Shown: positions 12,724 to 25,317, counted from the stretch's first letter. The stretch is DNA of 64,000 nt from Hydnum rufescens UP504 (GCA_014904985.1 MU128923.1:230213-294212); one strand, 5' to 3'. Notes: generated by a model not told the origin, from the sequence alone. Numbers and translations are program-made.

Positions 12724-14226
12724 ATGGAAGTCACTACCCACTATGATGCCAGCCTCAATAGCAATGGCCGTGCTCTGGTTCAATATGGTGTCAACGTACT
12801 GAAGGACCATTTCAAATCAAGATTGGACCTCGATCTGGATACCACCCAGCTACAAGCCGACATCATTACTAGTCAGTGTTATAACATCTAAATACCTTAA
12901 TATTGTGAACATGGGGGTATTCACTTCAGAGCCCCATGGGTCCACATCATGCACCTTAGAGGCGCCCACCAAGTCACCACCGCGACACCCACCCGTTTTG
13001 ATCCGGTATTCTACACCAAAGGGAGTAAATCCCCTAGCAGAGAAGATTACGGATCTCAATTTCCAGCGACTACTTGATGGTCAGTGACTCGATCTACCTG
13101 CCCGCTGCGGGGGAAACTGATCTTCAAGTAGCAGAAGAAACAGAACACGAGAATAAGAACAAGAGAAAGAACAAGAATAAGAACAAGAACAAGAACAAGA
13201 AGGGCAAGGGAACACCCCAGTTTCCAGATTCTTCCAACGTCGGTCTTTGTATGTCCACTGGTATAAGACTTTCATAGAGCATCACTAATTCCGTCTCGTA
13301 CCAGCCATCTCTCCGCTCCTCGACTCCCATCCTTCGCCATCTTCTTTGTCTCCGGTACAAGGTACGTCTTTCCCAATGACATCTTGGATGTCTCCTGATT
13401 CGTTCTACGCCATAGCCACCCAAGTAATACTGTCATCTGCCCCCTTGATAGATTTCTCGACGATCAACGCAACGTTTGAGGAATTCAAATATAAGCAAGA
13501 GGAACAAGGGAACAAAATTGCTGGCTTGACAAATGTCATTGTGGACCTGCAAAACACCAACGCGGACTTGGCAAAGCGCAATGTAGAGTTACAAGGCACC
13601 ATTGCAGACTTGCAAGGCACCATTGCAGACTTGCAAGATGACTGCATGGAGTTGCATAACGACAATGAAGGCTTGCGAAGCAGGATCAGGAAAGTGGAAG
13701 AGGAATCCAAAGCCTCTATACGCGATTCCCAAAAGCGCAACGACATGTTGGAACGCGACTCGAGGCATGTCAAGCAGACCTTGAATCTCACGACCATGGC
13801 TGTGGCCGGGGTGGGCCTGGTTGATTCCCTAATCCCGATGCTACTGCTGACACTGCTTGTGTGAACAGGATCGGCACGCTGTCACGAGAATTCGACTACG
13901 CATTTTGGCCGACTTGGCACTCAGGATCTACAACCCCGAAGGCCTGGACCTGCTCCCTGGTGAGAACCTGGTCACCTTTATGTGACGAGTCGGGGTGCCC
14001 CAGGAATATGCTCGCAGCATTGTCAAAGCCAAGCAGGTCGGAAATGATGTCATTCACAATGCTGACTCACGTATGATTGCTCAGAGGGGTTCTTGCATCA
14101 GATGAGGACTTTCAAGCAGAAGCTAAGGCTCTTTTCTTTTTGTGCTTCCAGAAAGAGTGTGATTCCAATGCACTGGAGAGACAGTATGATTATGTGGGAC
14201 CCCCCATTCCTGACAATAGAGCATAG
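12724..14226 (+). pseudogene. Coiled-coil protein of unknown family, probably damaged
   Basis: Exons read MEVTTHYDASLNSNGRALVQ, APWVHIMHLRGAHQVTT, a Lys/Asn tandem (KNKNKNKNKNKK) encoded by AACAAG repeats, and a long coiled coil with a duplicated LQGTIAD heptad-like unit. The last exon carries ADLALRIYNPEGLDLLPGEN, then an in-frame TGA at 13983-13985, VGVPQEYARSIVKAKQVGND, a one-base shift in the G run 14086-14089, and finally EAKALFFLCFQKECDSNALE up to a TAG at 14224. I do not recognise the family. The stop plus the shift suggest a pseudogene. The shift alone could be a sequencing error, but the TGA is not explained that way. An apparent hydrophobic C-terminus near 13800-13860 is probably intron. 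Confidence 0.5.
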
Positions 14227-14844
14227 ATGCCTGTATATACACACACATACCTTGTAATCAATAGTACTGTAAGTGGTGAAGAATAGCAAGTGCGGTGAAT
14301 TGTGGCGCGGAGCACTCGTTATATACATACAATACAGACGGGCCGTGCATTGGGCACGTTACAGGGCATTCGGACCTACATGAGATGGCTGCCCAAGCCG
14401 AGCCGGAACGCCTAGATGGGTGTTTCCGCTGTGAAAAATCCCTCTCACGCTCGGGGCACCCCTTGAACGCGAACTCGACTGCGGCAAATTGATCCTTGAC
14501 GAAGTATTTTGGGGCTGAAGGCTCGCAGTCAATCTCCGCATCGTGCTCGTCACACAGCAGATTGTCACCCGTCTGTATCTCCTATACGGGCTTCGCCTTA
14601 GCTAGTCCCGACTGCAGTCGAAATGCCATTCAATCCTACTTTAACATAATCCTAGTGATTCGAGGCTAACAGAACTTCTCATCGCCTAGATGCACTGTGA
14701 CATCGAAGTATGCATACATTTCGGCACGTCGATCATTGTGGTACATGTTCGATTGCAAATGAAGTTTCTAGGATCGTGTTAGAGGAAGGGACGTCAAATA
14801 CACACCTGTCGACATATATCCTCGGCCACGAGGGCGCCTGATGA
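14227..14844. other. Intergenic region between convergent genes
   Basis: About 620 bp with no supportable gene on either strand. It separates the 3' ends of the damaged coiled-coil gene (+) and the taspase-like gene (-). Confidence 0.45.
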
Positions 14845-16338
14845 TCATAGTCTTATTTGAGAATCAGGATCCAGATCGACATTTGAACTGAGGAATCTTC
14901 CTACTTGAGGCTCTGGATCTAGAGATGACGCATACGCAACTGCCATACTCGAGGTCGTAAATGCGCACCACAGGCGGGCTGGTGCGACAACGGCGGTTAA
15001 ATCGGCCTCATTGGGAACAAAAGAGAACCATTTACGCTTGAAACCCCCTGTTTCGTCATTTTCTTTGACAAGAATGATCAACCCGACTTTGGGGCTGGTA
15101 CCTGCGAGGAATCCAGAGTTAAGAACGCTGGCAGTTGATGCAAGGATCGTCACCAAGCTCGCCGTGGATGCTATGAATTAGCACGTGCTGAATGATCTCG
15201 TCCGCTCCGTCGACTTGAGCCAGTATTCTTTCGGACAAAACTCGAGCCAAAGATGAGCGGATGATCTGCTCGCCTTCGCCTATGAATTCGAATGAGATCC
15301 AACAGGTAACGGCGGGTGGAAATGGCAGTACCAGAGACACTGCAAGCTACACCAATGTTAGTATCAACCGGGGATGATGCCCAGCACCCAGCACCAAAGA
15401 TTGCTGCCTGTTCCGATTAGTTTCCCTATAACATGAGGGGGGAAGTTGGGCACCTCTCCTATCCTGCCGGATTGCTTCAACAAGAGACCACCACTATTGG
15501 AGGCACATTTAGGAACGAAAAGGAGCGACGAGCGCTGCGTGCACTGACCTAGAAACCCCAGCCCCCAGTCCACCGCTTGAATCCAACACAAGGGCCCCCA
15601 CAGTATCTTGGAAAACACCCTCAGGCTCTTGATCGAGTCTCCACTTCCACATATTCCAATCTTTCGTGGCCCTTCCTGAGACTAGGGCGGAAGGAGATAC
15701 CGTGGCGACATTATTCCTAGTAGCAAAGGCATGGGCACCTTGAGAGGCTAGAATCCTAATCAGTATCACAGAATTGAGTCCAGCTGTTCCCACACGCGGT
15801 GTAGCTCTCGTACATGGGAGGAACGAGACCCAGCGGTCTAGGGGCCAGGCTCGCCTCGCGCAAGCGTGCTGCAGCACTTATGGGATTCTTCACTCCTAGG
15901 CGTTATGTGTGTCTACTGCGTGAATGACCATCCTTTCACAATCCACTCACCGGATACAGCTGCTACGCTACCAAAGCTTTCATCTCTGCCATTCATGATC
16001 GAGGCGTCGCATTCGACATTTCCATCCAAAGTGAGATTAGAACCATACCCTATGAGAGACTAAATATATAACGGCTTTAGACATTCAGAGGTGAGAGCAC
16101 ACCGGCATTCAAAAATGGGTTGTCTTCTAGAACTGAAATAGCTTCGACCACAGCTCCAGTTGCGTCAGACCCAGATGCCAGAACCTCTAGTGCTGGTGTA
16201 CACGAGCTTGAAATAATTGAGATACAATGCCGATTATGCATATTTCAGGTGTACGTACGCTTTGAGCGCGGCCTTGACATTCTTATCGAGACTGGGTGGA
16301 TGATCACCAGCTCCGCCGTGTACCACGACGATGAACAT
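14845..16338 (-). CDS. Taspase-1/asparaginase-2-type N-terminal nucleophile hydrolase
   Basis: Begins MFIVVVHGGAGDHP, the family's opening beta strand and glycine turn. Further exons give ALEVLASGSDATGAVVEAI, LEDNPFLNAGYGSNLTLDG, ECDASIMNGRDESFGSVAAV, and then the autoprocessing site QDTVGALVLD, whose Thr would become the nucleophile after self-cleavage. SSGGLLLKQSGRIGE, AAIFGAGCWASS and ARLWCAFTTSSMAVAYASS complete the second subunit. At least six introns with clean phases join these blocks. Family members are threonine aspartases or isoaspartyl peptidases; which substrate this one cuts cannot be told from sequence. No frame break was seen. An extra upstream exon is possible. Confidence 0.85.
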
Positions 16339-16567
16339 TTGTCAGCAAGCGAAGCAACGATAAAGTTTGTCCCTAAAAGCAACAGTTGTGACGGCCGCGC
16401 CCCGGACGCGCTGTTGGTGCGACTAACTGCCACCCCAAACAATGCTCGGCAAATCGCCGCCGAAACCATCAGATTCTTCATTTGTTTACCCGACCGATAC
16501 CCTCGTTATCCCCTCTTCTTTAGAATAGCCTCGCGAACTCGGCCAATAAGTGACGACACACCCCCTC

Positions 16568-19357
16568 ATGGCCGCATCAGTGACTTCGGCGGCGGTTGCA
16601 TCGACCTCCGCTGCAACCACTCTCAGCGACCCGGCGCAGTTCAAGATCGTGGGCATAATCTTGGCTCTCCTTTCCGGCCTCCTAATTGGATCTTCTTTTG
16701 TTTTCAAAAAGAAGGGTAGGGATCTCTAGTTTTCGTATGTTCACCTTCTGTAACCCTGTGAAGGTCTATTATCTTCCCAGGCAGGCGGTCCAGCTGGGGA
16801 GGGTGTAGCCTATTTAAAGTCACCAATGTGGTGGACTGGTGAGTGTCGTACTCACGTGGACCGAAGGAACAGCTCTTAAAATCCCATTTGGCAAGGCATG
16901 ACCATGATGATCATAGGTGTGTATTATGACGAAATCGTACAGTGCAAACTCTTGATGAAAGTGCCCCACTCTAGGCGAGCTATGCAACTTTGGTAGTTAC
17001 GCCTTCATCCCTGTGCGTCCCTCTTTAAGGCCACCGGTCTGCCTACCTTCAACCGCTTCCTATTTAGGCGATCATTGTGACACCATTGGGAGCACTTTCC
17101 GTCGTCATTTGCGCTATCTTGTCATCAATATTCCTCAATGAAAGCCTTACCTTTTTTGGCTGGATTGGTTGTTTCCTTTGCATCGTACGTGATCCGGAGA
17201 CCCCTCTCCTTTTCTTGGGTGTTAACTACTTGCCCGGCACTCAGGTCGGATCTGTCATTATTGCCATAAACGGACCCAAAGAGTCCACTGCCAGTACAAT
17301 TGTCGAGTTTCAACAGCTCTTTCTTTCTCTTGGCTTCATCATATTCGGCTCCCTTGTTATACTCACTGCCCTTGTCATCATATTCTTCTTCGCCCCGAAG
17401 TGAAGCGTCTATCCTGGTCTGGTCCTCTCATTCTAATCAACAGTCATTGATTTCCAGATACGGAAAGCAAAGTATGCTATGGTACATCATGATCTGTAGC
17501 TTGTTTGGCGGATTGAGCGTGAGTTGTACGCAAGGGTTGGGGAGTTCGATAGTCACTTCTATACGGGGACAAAATCAGGTTTGTTCTATTTGGCTCGTTG
17601 TGTCGACGAACATTTAGCCGTTATATTCTACAGTTCAAACATTGGTTTATCTACTTCGTATGTGAAATTACCGTCCATTTCCTAGCCTATCCCTGAAGCG
17701 AGCGATCTGCAGTTGATGATCTTTGTTGTCGCCACTTTGCGTATGTAGCAGGGACTCAACTGGTAAAAGCAATGCTGACAAGCTTATGCAGTCACTGAGA
17801 TATATTACTTGAACGTAGTAAGTATCGAAGTTTGTGCATTTGTACTCGTTCTCATGTACTCTATAGGCGCTGGCGCTGTTCAATACTGGTAAGAACGATG
17901 ATTCATTTATGAGGTCATATACCTCAGAGCTCTGACAAATATGACTCTTAACGTTTTCCATACTTTCTAGCCATGGGTAAGTCTTTGGGTGCTTATGGGA
18001 GTGTTCATACGCTGAAATATTGGTTTATGTAACCCCAGTCACACCTACTTACTATGTAAGGGCTATCGGTTGTTCCCATCATCCCATCACTGACAAGGCT
18101 TGATTCTAGGTTATATTTACATTCCTCACACTTGTCACGTCTGCGAGTTATTTTCTTTCGAGGCTGTTTGATACATCGCGGCTGATCTATTTGATTTGAT
18201 TAGATTGTACTGTATAAGGGCCTGCATGCAAGTGCGGTCCAGATTATCACGATTTGCATGTCAGTGGGTCTATGTCTTGATTGATTACGTACTGAACTCG
18301 TTTAACAGGGGCTTCTTGGTTATTTGTAAGTACGCACCAACACGACAAGCCCGTGGGATTAAGGAAATCCCGTTTCTCAGGTGCTGGTATAACGATACTT
18401 CAAATGTCCAAGGTCGATCCGACATCACTTTCCAAACTCGACCGGAAATCCACCCTGCTCCTTCAAGTGGCTAGACAAAAAACCGAACAAAATGAGAAGA
18501 CTGAGCTCAGTGGTATGGAAGATCCAGGCCCGGATGCCTTGCGCGGCTCTTTTGGTGCCTTCGGCAGTATCATCCGTGCTCGCAGTATCAGCCGATTGAG
18601 CATGTCAACAGATGGGTCGGTTCGTCAGCGCCGGCGGTTCGATGAAGAGTCCAGAGGAGGTCTCAATGGGCTTTCAACACACGGCCTTGCCAACCTTCCA
18701 CGGCACCAACTCTACGATGCCCCGATGCCAGACTCCACCCAGGACGACTTAGCAGAGACTATATCGATGCAACCGCAACAATCCACCGCTTCGAACCCCC
18801 CGGGGCCGTCGTCGAGTCCGCGGCCTCACCTTCCGACCATAAGATTTGAACAGGGCGATGTCGCCCATTATTACCCGAGCCCGGGAAAGTCTGGCACCGC
18901 TATACACGAGCCGCGCGAACGTGCAGGCAGTACATTGGTACCACCAACCACAAAACAGACCGGGGCCGCTGAGGAATATACGGTCCCAGTAACCCCTCAA
19001 CCTTCACCAGAACCCCCTCGTCAAGCACCTCAGGTGTATATGCCAACTTCCGATCTATTCCATGAGATCAACCAATCCACTACAGCTCTCTTTTCGCCCT
19101 CGCCGAGCCTACCAGAATCCGAAGAAGATTTGCATTCGCAAACGTCACCTGAGGAAGTGACACATGGTCACCCTCTCCTGACACCGCGTCGTGGAACAAC
19201 TAGGGGACGGAATTACCCTGGGGGCAATTCAAGTAGTGAAGATGAACAGGAAGCGAGGACGGGTCTAGTGCGTGAACGTGAGGAGCCTTCCAGTCCTTCA
19301 CATCGTGGTGGAATTCGTCTTGTTCCCAGTAGGAGTACCCCACCGCGGCGGGTATAA
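16568..19357 (+). CDS. NIPA-like magnesium transporter with long Ser/Pro-rich cytosolic tail
   Basis: Starts MAASVTSAAVASTSA. The transmembrane signature segments appear in the family order: GLLIGSSFVFKKKG, AGGPAGEGVAYLKSPMWW, FIPAIIVTPLGALSVVI, LSSIFLNESLTFFGWIG, VGSVIIAINGPKE, FGSLVILTALVIIFFFAPK, YGKQSMLWYIMICSLFGGLS, IYYLNVALALFNTAMVTPTY, and GFLVICAGITILQMSKVDP. Family members move Mg2+ across plasma or endosomal membranes. After the last membrane segment a tail of about 280 residues (Ser/Pro/Glu-rich, probably disordered) runs to the stop. It includes SIIRARSISRLSMS, a likely phosphorylation-rich patch. Many introns are very short and one coding exon is only a few codons long. No frame break was found. 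Confidence 0.9.
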
Positions 19358-19509
19358 TTTGTTCGTTCTTTCTGGACATTCATTCTTCCCTTGTTGTTTG
19401 GAATCGATGCTGTGTGTAACCACCTCTCCCTCTTGGACACTGTCGGCGTAAATTATAAATGTTTGCCGGTGTGCTTGATTAACAACGTTAGGCGCCACCG
19501 AATTGGTGA

Positions 19510-20363
19510 TTAAGCGCCTCCCTTCCATCCGATACAGACTAGATACACTTCACTGGAATCGGACCTGGATGATTTGGGCTTAAACACCTCCAGTCGACGA
19601 AACATGGGCTTGATACCCTTGTGGAACTCGTCCAGATCTGGGTGAGCGAAATACTTCATGCTGAGGAGCTATGTGGATCAAAACTCACTAAAGAGAACTT
19701 CAAAGATACTCACATAAGGACACCTCTCCGAGGGTCACGCAATCGATTTGTCTGTTCAAAATGCGTCTTCGCGAAAGAGAAAGCAGCAAGACAGAGTTGT
19801 AGAGAGCTTTCTGAATCTCGATCCCGGTTTCCCGACATGTTTTCACACATGTCTGAGAGAACGACGTCGACTGGGCGGCCGTCAAGGACGGAAGTGACTT
19901 GTGCTTGGGTTTGTGGAGAGAGGAAGTCACCCTGGATAGTGTGTACACCCGGTATCGAAGCAATGGGAAGAAGGTCCACGGCGACGATGGCGATACGAGA
20001 AGTTGATCTGTCGTACCGTAGGGTGGAATCAAGGGATTCGTCATCTTCTATCACAGGTTGATTCCTGCGCCCCATATATTGTCGTGTCCGCCGAGCAGCG
20101 GCTTCACTCCAGCCTCCCGGAGCAGCCCCAAGATCGACAATGGTTCGGGCTTGTCGCAGTACTCGGTATTTATCATCAATCTCTAGTAGCTTGTATGCGC
20201 TCCTCGAGCGGTACACATCTTGAGCGCGTAACTTGACGAAGGGATCCTTTGATTGACGTTTAAGCCACAACTTTGAGGACGTAGATGAAGCAAATCTGGG
20301 GAATCCAACAGTTCGCGTCTGGAGAAAGCAGCGACGGATGGCTCCGAGAGAGCAGAATGTCAA
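19510..20363 (-). CDS. MRM2: Mitochondrial 21S rRNA ribose 2'-O-methyltransferase (FtsJ/RrmJ family)
   Basis: Begins MTFCSLGAIRRCFLQTRTVG, an Arg-rich start fitting a mitochondrial presequence. The SAM-binding fold shows SAYKLLEIDDKY, VDLGAAPGGWSEAA, VDLLPIASIPGVHTIQGDF and VVLSDMCENMSG. After one intron the second exon reads IMKYFAHPDLDEFH and SSEVYLVCIGWKGGA. The K-D-K-E catalytic tetrad can be assigned to the Lys of SAYK, the Asp of LSDM, the Lys of IMKYF and the Glu of SSEV. The family methylates a conserved uridine of the large mitochondrial rRNA. The gene is divergent from ARP6 with 88 bp between the start codons. Confidence 0.88.
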
Positions 20364-20451
20364 TACTCTTCAGCTAGAACGGCCAGCAGAGAAGCCAACC
20401 ACCTTGGAATTGAATTGACATCGACGTTCCGCGTTACTGTCACGGTCACGG

Positions 20452-22354
20452 ATGAATTCGACTCTAATCCTCGACAACGGAGCATCCACTCTCAAGGCAG
20501 GCTTCGCGCACCTCGATAGTCCGCCAAGGTTAGCGAGAAGCATGACCCCTTGGAGTCTTGCTCACTGGTCTTTGGAAGACTTGTCTCTAATGCTATAGTT
20601 AAACCCAAAGGCGGTGGGGCAAAGTTGTACATAGGGCATGAAATAGAGGACTGTCGCGACTTCTTTGGGCTCTACTATCGAAGACCTTTCGAGCGAGTGA
20701 GCCTTTAGTAGGGGAATATCATTAGGCGCTTATTGTTTCTGTGATCTCAGGGTATACTTTGCGACTGGGACACAGAAAAGGCAATATGGGACACTTTGTT
20801 TTCTCCCGAGGGCATGAATGTGCGCATTACACACGTCGTCGAAGAAGGATACTAACTGAAACATACTAGATTGACACTCGGGCGACGTCATTACTGGTCA
20901 CCGAACCTTATTTCAATCTGCCAGCCGTGCAAGAGACTTACGACCAGCTTGTGTTCGAAGAATACGAATTCATTTCTTATCTACGTTGTCATGTGTGTAT
21001 GATTCACTTGTGCTCTGCGTCTGTGCCTCCTAAACCTGAGGGTTCAGCGGCTCCACTCTTACAGTACGGCGACCTCTTCGAGCAAGGAACCTTGCCGGCA
21101 CCAGAATGTTTCCTGATAGTGGACTCGGGGTTCTCCTTCACACATATTGTACCGGTAATGCGTGGTGTGATGGTGCTAGCGGGAATCCATAGGTACGACG
21201 GCTCCAGTTATTTTCACTTCTTGGTTTTAACGAATTGCGACAGGATCGACGTTGGTGGGAAACTCCTCACAAATCACCTAAAGGAAGTAGTCTCTTTTCG
21301 GCATTGGGATTTGATGGAGCACACCTACGTAATGAACGAAGTAAAGGAGGCATGCTGTTATGTCTCGAATACTTTCGGTGAAGACCTCGAAGCATGCCAG
21401 TGCGTAGCCGAACTTTCATCACTTGGCGTCACTAATGGTTACGCCGGTGAATAGAGTGAATCCTCGCAGAAACCCTATTGTGCAAGAATATGTCCTCCCA
21501 GATTTCTCAACCCGTAAACGAGGGTATATCCGCAATGGACCTGGGAAGACCGATCCACCAAATCCACCAGATGATACGAACGTGGATCCAGATGCGCCGA
21601 AAAATGCAGACGATGAACCGGTGTTGTATATGAGTAACGAGCGATTTACTGTCCCCGAAGTTCTCTTCCATCCAATCGATGTCGGTAAGTGCTCCATCGC
21701 CGTGTTTACCTCGTCCCTCTTGTAAGGTCATAATTTTGCCTCGTTTCTACGTGATGAAGGCCTGGATCAGTCAGGTCTCGCTCATACCATCGCCAACTCA
21801 ATATCGAGTCTGCCAGAGGAACTTCAAGGCATGTTTTGGGGTAACATCGGTCTCGTTGGAGGAAATTTCAACATTCCAGGGATAGTTGATCGTCTGTACG
21901 TCGTGCTTGGGTTGCATAAATATCTTGACCCCTTCAGCCCGCTCTATTGTAGGAGAACCGAGTTGCGGGCGCTTGCACCCCCTGAAGTAGAGGTATCGCT
22001 CTATACAAGCAAGGAGCATGTTTCTCTTCCCGTCACTCTAGCTTCGACACTGCTTCTAACTAGTGCTTCTCTAATTGCAGCCCTATTACGCAGACGTATC
22101 TATCTGCACGTGCATTCGCGCGAACCCCAGCCTTTGCTTCAGCATGCATTACACGCGAAGAATATCTAGAATCAGGAAGTAATGCATGCCGGCGGAAGTT
22201 TGGGCAGAATCTCCGTGACGGTTTCGAAGGCGCCCGTGGGGAACTCGATGTTATCACGGACGTAGACGTCGATGTGGGAAGGGAGGATAGTACCACTGGT
22301 GCCTCAAGGACAAGGGGGAAGGGATCTGAGAAGAGACTATTGGGACGGGAATAG
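20452..22354 (+). CDS. ARP6: Actin-related protein Arp6
   Basis: Starts MNSTLILDNGASTLKAGFAH. Spliced exons give NAIVKPKGGGAKLYIGHE, GILCDWDTEKAIWDTLF, LLVTEPYFNLPAVQETYDQ, VFEEYEFISYLRC, the nucleotide-fold block VDSGFSFTHIVPVMRG, RIDVGGKLLTNHLKE, DVGLDQSGLAHTI, WGNIGLVGGNFNIPG and RALAPPEVEVSLYTSKDPIT, and then EEYLESGSNACRRKFG. Arp6 is a subunit of the SWR1-type remodeller that deposits H2A.Z. The last intron (22016-22080) must use a GC donor (GCATGT), because only that gives the conserved DPIT in frame. A tail of about 45 residues rich in Asp/Gly/Arg follows the usual C-terminus. Confidence 0.9.
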
Positions 22355-22496
22355 CGCCTGGCGGCAAGGTTACACGGCGGAAGTCGCGCGGTGGACGCGG
22401 ATAGACATAGCGTGTTCAAATAAAATCGTAATGTGGCATGATGCACTATTTGCGCCGCCCGCCGCGTTGAGTCGAACGACCGGTGCCACCTCTTCC

Positions 22497-23607
22497 CTAT
22501 GCCTCTCCTGCCCGAGCCGAATCATCGCCATTAACGGCTGTGATCTCCTCGCGAGTGAGACGCAGGCCCGAGCTCGTGTGCTTCCCAATTCCCATTGCGA
22601 GCCCTCGCTCTCGCTTGCGTTTAGGAGCACTTGGTTCTCCAGCTGAAGACCCGAATAGCTTTTTAATCACTGGATGGTAGTTTCCTGTATTCTTCGCCTT
22701 TGCAAACGTGTCAGCATTGAGGGTGGGCCCGAACGATGAAATATATAGCAACCTCTTCAAGCCCCTTAGAATCCCTTTCTTTCTGTTTAGCCTTCATTCC
22801 CTCGCGAACGTGCAGCGCAGCCTTCTTCCTCTCGGCGTCTCTTACATTTTTCTCACCTTTGCCAAGTTTGGCACGATCGGCAAGCTCAAGGACGCGCCCC
22901 TCGAGTGCCTTCCGACGCTGGGCTGGTGTAAGATTGAGTTCTGGATTCAACGAGCCCGAAAGTAAGCGTGTATGAACTAGGCGATGCAGTTCAACGTCAT
23001 TGCTGGCTTGGGAGCTATCCAAAAGGTTTGGTAAGCAAAAGAGCGGAGCGCACCAATGGAAAGATGGTTTATACCGTTCAAGATCCTCGTCGTCTTTTTT
23101 TGCGTTCCGGGAGATTTCCTGGCCGATATCATCGATCGGTGCTGATATTTTGGAAACCTTAGAAGACTAAAATGCACTTGTGGTCAAGGAAGAGCGAGGA
23201 ATGGCATATGTACAATGGAGAACGGACCATAAATGAGCGCGCCAAAGTCTTTGAAGCCGATGGCACCTTTCCGGACGATGATTGTTTGAACACGATCACA
23301 TCCGGAATCCTCTCATGAGAAACAGGGCTCTCGTGCTGAGGTTTAGGAGGAGGTGATACAGAACGTTCTAGGGGCTCAGCATCTGAAGATGGTAATTATA
23401 AGGTGATGAATACACATGATACGCTTTACTAGAGACCCACGCACCATGATAGACTTTGTCATTCTTCTTTTTCTTTGCTGCGCTTTGGAGAATCGGCTCC
23501 TCTCGGCTCCTTTTCCCCCCAAGAACAGTGGGAGGCAAGGAGAAGGACTCAAGAAAGGCCTTTCCGTTGGCCTCGAGAGCAGCGAGGATATCCTCTTTCT
23601 CGGCCAT
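22497..23607 (-). CDS. FAF1: Faf1-like nucleolar 40S ribosome-biogenesis factor
   Basis: Starts MAEKEDILAALEANGKAFLE and continues through a Lys-rich patch (QSAAKKKKNDK), NLLDSSQASNDVELHRLVH, LLSGSLNPELNLTPAQRRKA and a long charged helix. The signature C-terminus is AKNTGNYHPVIKKLFGSSAG plus KRERGLAMGIGKHTSSGLRL, matching yeast Faf1 KRERGLKIS...STRNGL. The family is needed for early cleavages of pre-rRNA. Translation meets a TAG at 22497-22499, but the same frame continues with an RG-rich stretch (GRGGTGRSTQRGGRRK) to a second stop at 22446. Either a 39-nt intron removes the TAG or the tail has been lost. The gene is convergent with ARP6. Confidence 0.75.
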
Positions 23608-23667
23608 GGAAATGGTAGCCGGACAACACCGACAGCACAGCCTTCGCCATTGAAGTCGCTCAGTCAG

Positions 23668-25208
23668 ATGTACAATAACCAGTACATTATCGACGGGTTA
23701 TTCGTCGAGAGTACGGAAGCCATAAGGGCTCGTGCAAAATCCTCCCCTTGTCTTCCTGAACGGCTTCCAAGTCTCGCATTTCTCCAGCGAGAAGGGGCTC
23801 GGAGCGCACCTATTGCTATCATCAAACAAATCAAAAGGCGTTTAAGCGACCCTGATCCTGGACGGGATCTGGAGACCAAGAGAGTGTCGAAGACCATAGT
23901 AGACGCCGAACTGCGTCTGGAAGCCTAAGCTCACAGACTGCCCCTATTCTAAAGCCGCCACGAATACCACCTGTTGACAGACCCCGCGAGTGGAAGGAAC
24001 CCCAGCCATTCGAAGTATTTCGGGCTGTGGAGCGCAAGGATGTTATGTTTCTGTGAGTCCCCAAATATATCTTGGGTGAATGTTTCTTATTTCGTCTTCC
24101 AGTATGCAAGTGAGAGACCATGCATTTCATGTTAGCATTCCTTAACCTACATCGCCTTAAGCACTTCACTGATGTATCTTCCCTATGCTAGCTCCTTCTC
24201 CGGAAATCAGGCGATGCCACTCGTAAATATGGTTCAACCCCTCAATGTCCCACAGAACGTCGAGCTCATAGAAACCTTTACATCATCCGTCCTTCAGCAT
24301 TGCTCCATGCCATGCGAATAGGTGAAAGCCACAGAGAAGTAGCCATCCTCCTGGTAGGAGCTCTGAGCCGATGGGTCAACCATCTCGATACCGCAGATCT
24401 GGACAAACCGCGGACAAGAATGCTCCTCAAGGCGTTACGTACGGTTATATTCTTAGGTTTCTATGTCTCTCCTCCAACTAGTTTATGCAGGCACGAATCT
24501 CAAGCTCGCGATCGATTATGGCTTACAACACTCGCAAAGTGATCTCGTCGCGAGCTACCTCCAAACGCTGATCATGTCAGAAGGTGAGAAGTGGGTCGAA
24601 AATTCGGTCTCTAGTGTTGCACTTGCTCTCCATGCCGGCGTGAATGGAAAGCCCGTTACTACCGCTAATAACGCTGTTCGAAATTTCGCAACACGCGAGT
24701 TGAGTAAGGCCGAAGCTATTGCTGCGCTGGAAGACTAGTGAGCTCAGGGCTTGAGTTAACCAGCATGTCGAAGGACGGTAATGACGGACTCGTTCACAGT
24801 ATTGCAAACGCAACTCTGGACCTGCTCATGATGGGTGGTAATGAGATCTTTGCAAGGGATTATTCCCTTTTTACTGACGATGGTCCTATGCAGCATGGTC
24901 GATGGCGTTGGAGATGTGTGCTGGGGCAAAGCCTCTCCCGGTTGGTAGCACGGTGCGAGCGAATAACTAATTGAATATTGGATGAGCATGTTTTTTGTTA
25001 AGTATACTACTTTGCACGTGATGACCGCGTGTACCAAGCATTTCAAGAAAATCTGCGGCACTATAATGGAGCAATCTCGCGAAAGGCGCCAAAACGACTT
25101 CGATGGCAGCTTAAGGTACTGGAGAAAGTCGGAGAGGGGAGAACTCTAACGTATCGACGTAAGGTCGAGATCGCTCTTGGTGAGCTGGACGAGGGAACAG
25201 GCGTATGA
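23668..25208 (+). CDS. Conserved fungal protein of unknown function
   Basis: Starts MYNNQYIIDGLFVESTEAI. Exons continue with SDPDPGRDLETKRVSKTIV, PPRIPPVDRPREWKEPQPF, EVFRAVERKDVMFLMQVRDH, a helical core (LLRKSGDATPL, HAMRIGESHREVAILLVGAL, SRWVNHLDTADLDKPRTRML, NLKLAIDYGLQHSQSDLVAS) and QTLIMSEGEKWVENSV. They end in YFARDDRVYQAFQENLRHYN and LRWQLKVLEKVGEGRTLTY. The all-helical repeat-like core suggests a protein-interaction scaffold with ankyrin- or HEAT-like organisation, but no family could be named. It is divergent from FAF1 with 60 bp between the start codons. No frame break was seen. Confidence 0.7.
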
Positions 25209-25317
25209 TTTTGGGGGGCGAGTTGCATTTTACAGGTACGGGTGCATCTCAACCTGTAGATATTACGGGGGGGATAAACAATTAACAGGCTCCGATCTCT
25301 AAGATGTTCTGTGTCTC

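Noticed and set aside
13081..13423. Minus-strand frames rich in Cys/Ser/Phe/Leu opposite the KN repeat
   Set aside because: They are the antisense reading of the AACAAG microsatellite within the coiled-coil gene.
13800..13864. C-terminal membrane anchor (AGVGLVDSLIPMLLLTLLV) of the coiled-coil protein
   Set aside because: The segment starts with GT, ends in a CTGAC...ACAG acceptor context and is followed by coding sequence that needs splicing, so it is most likely an intron.
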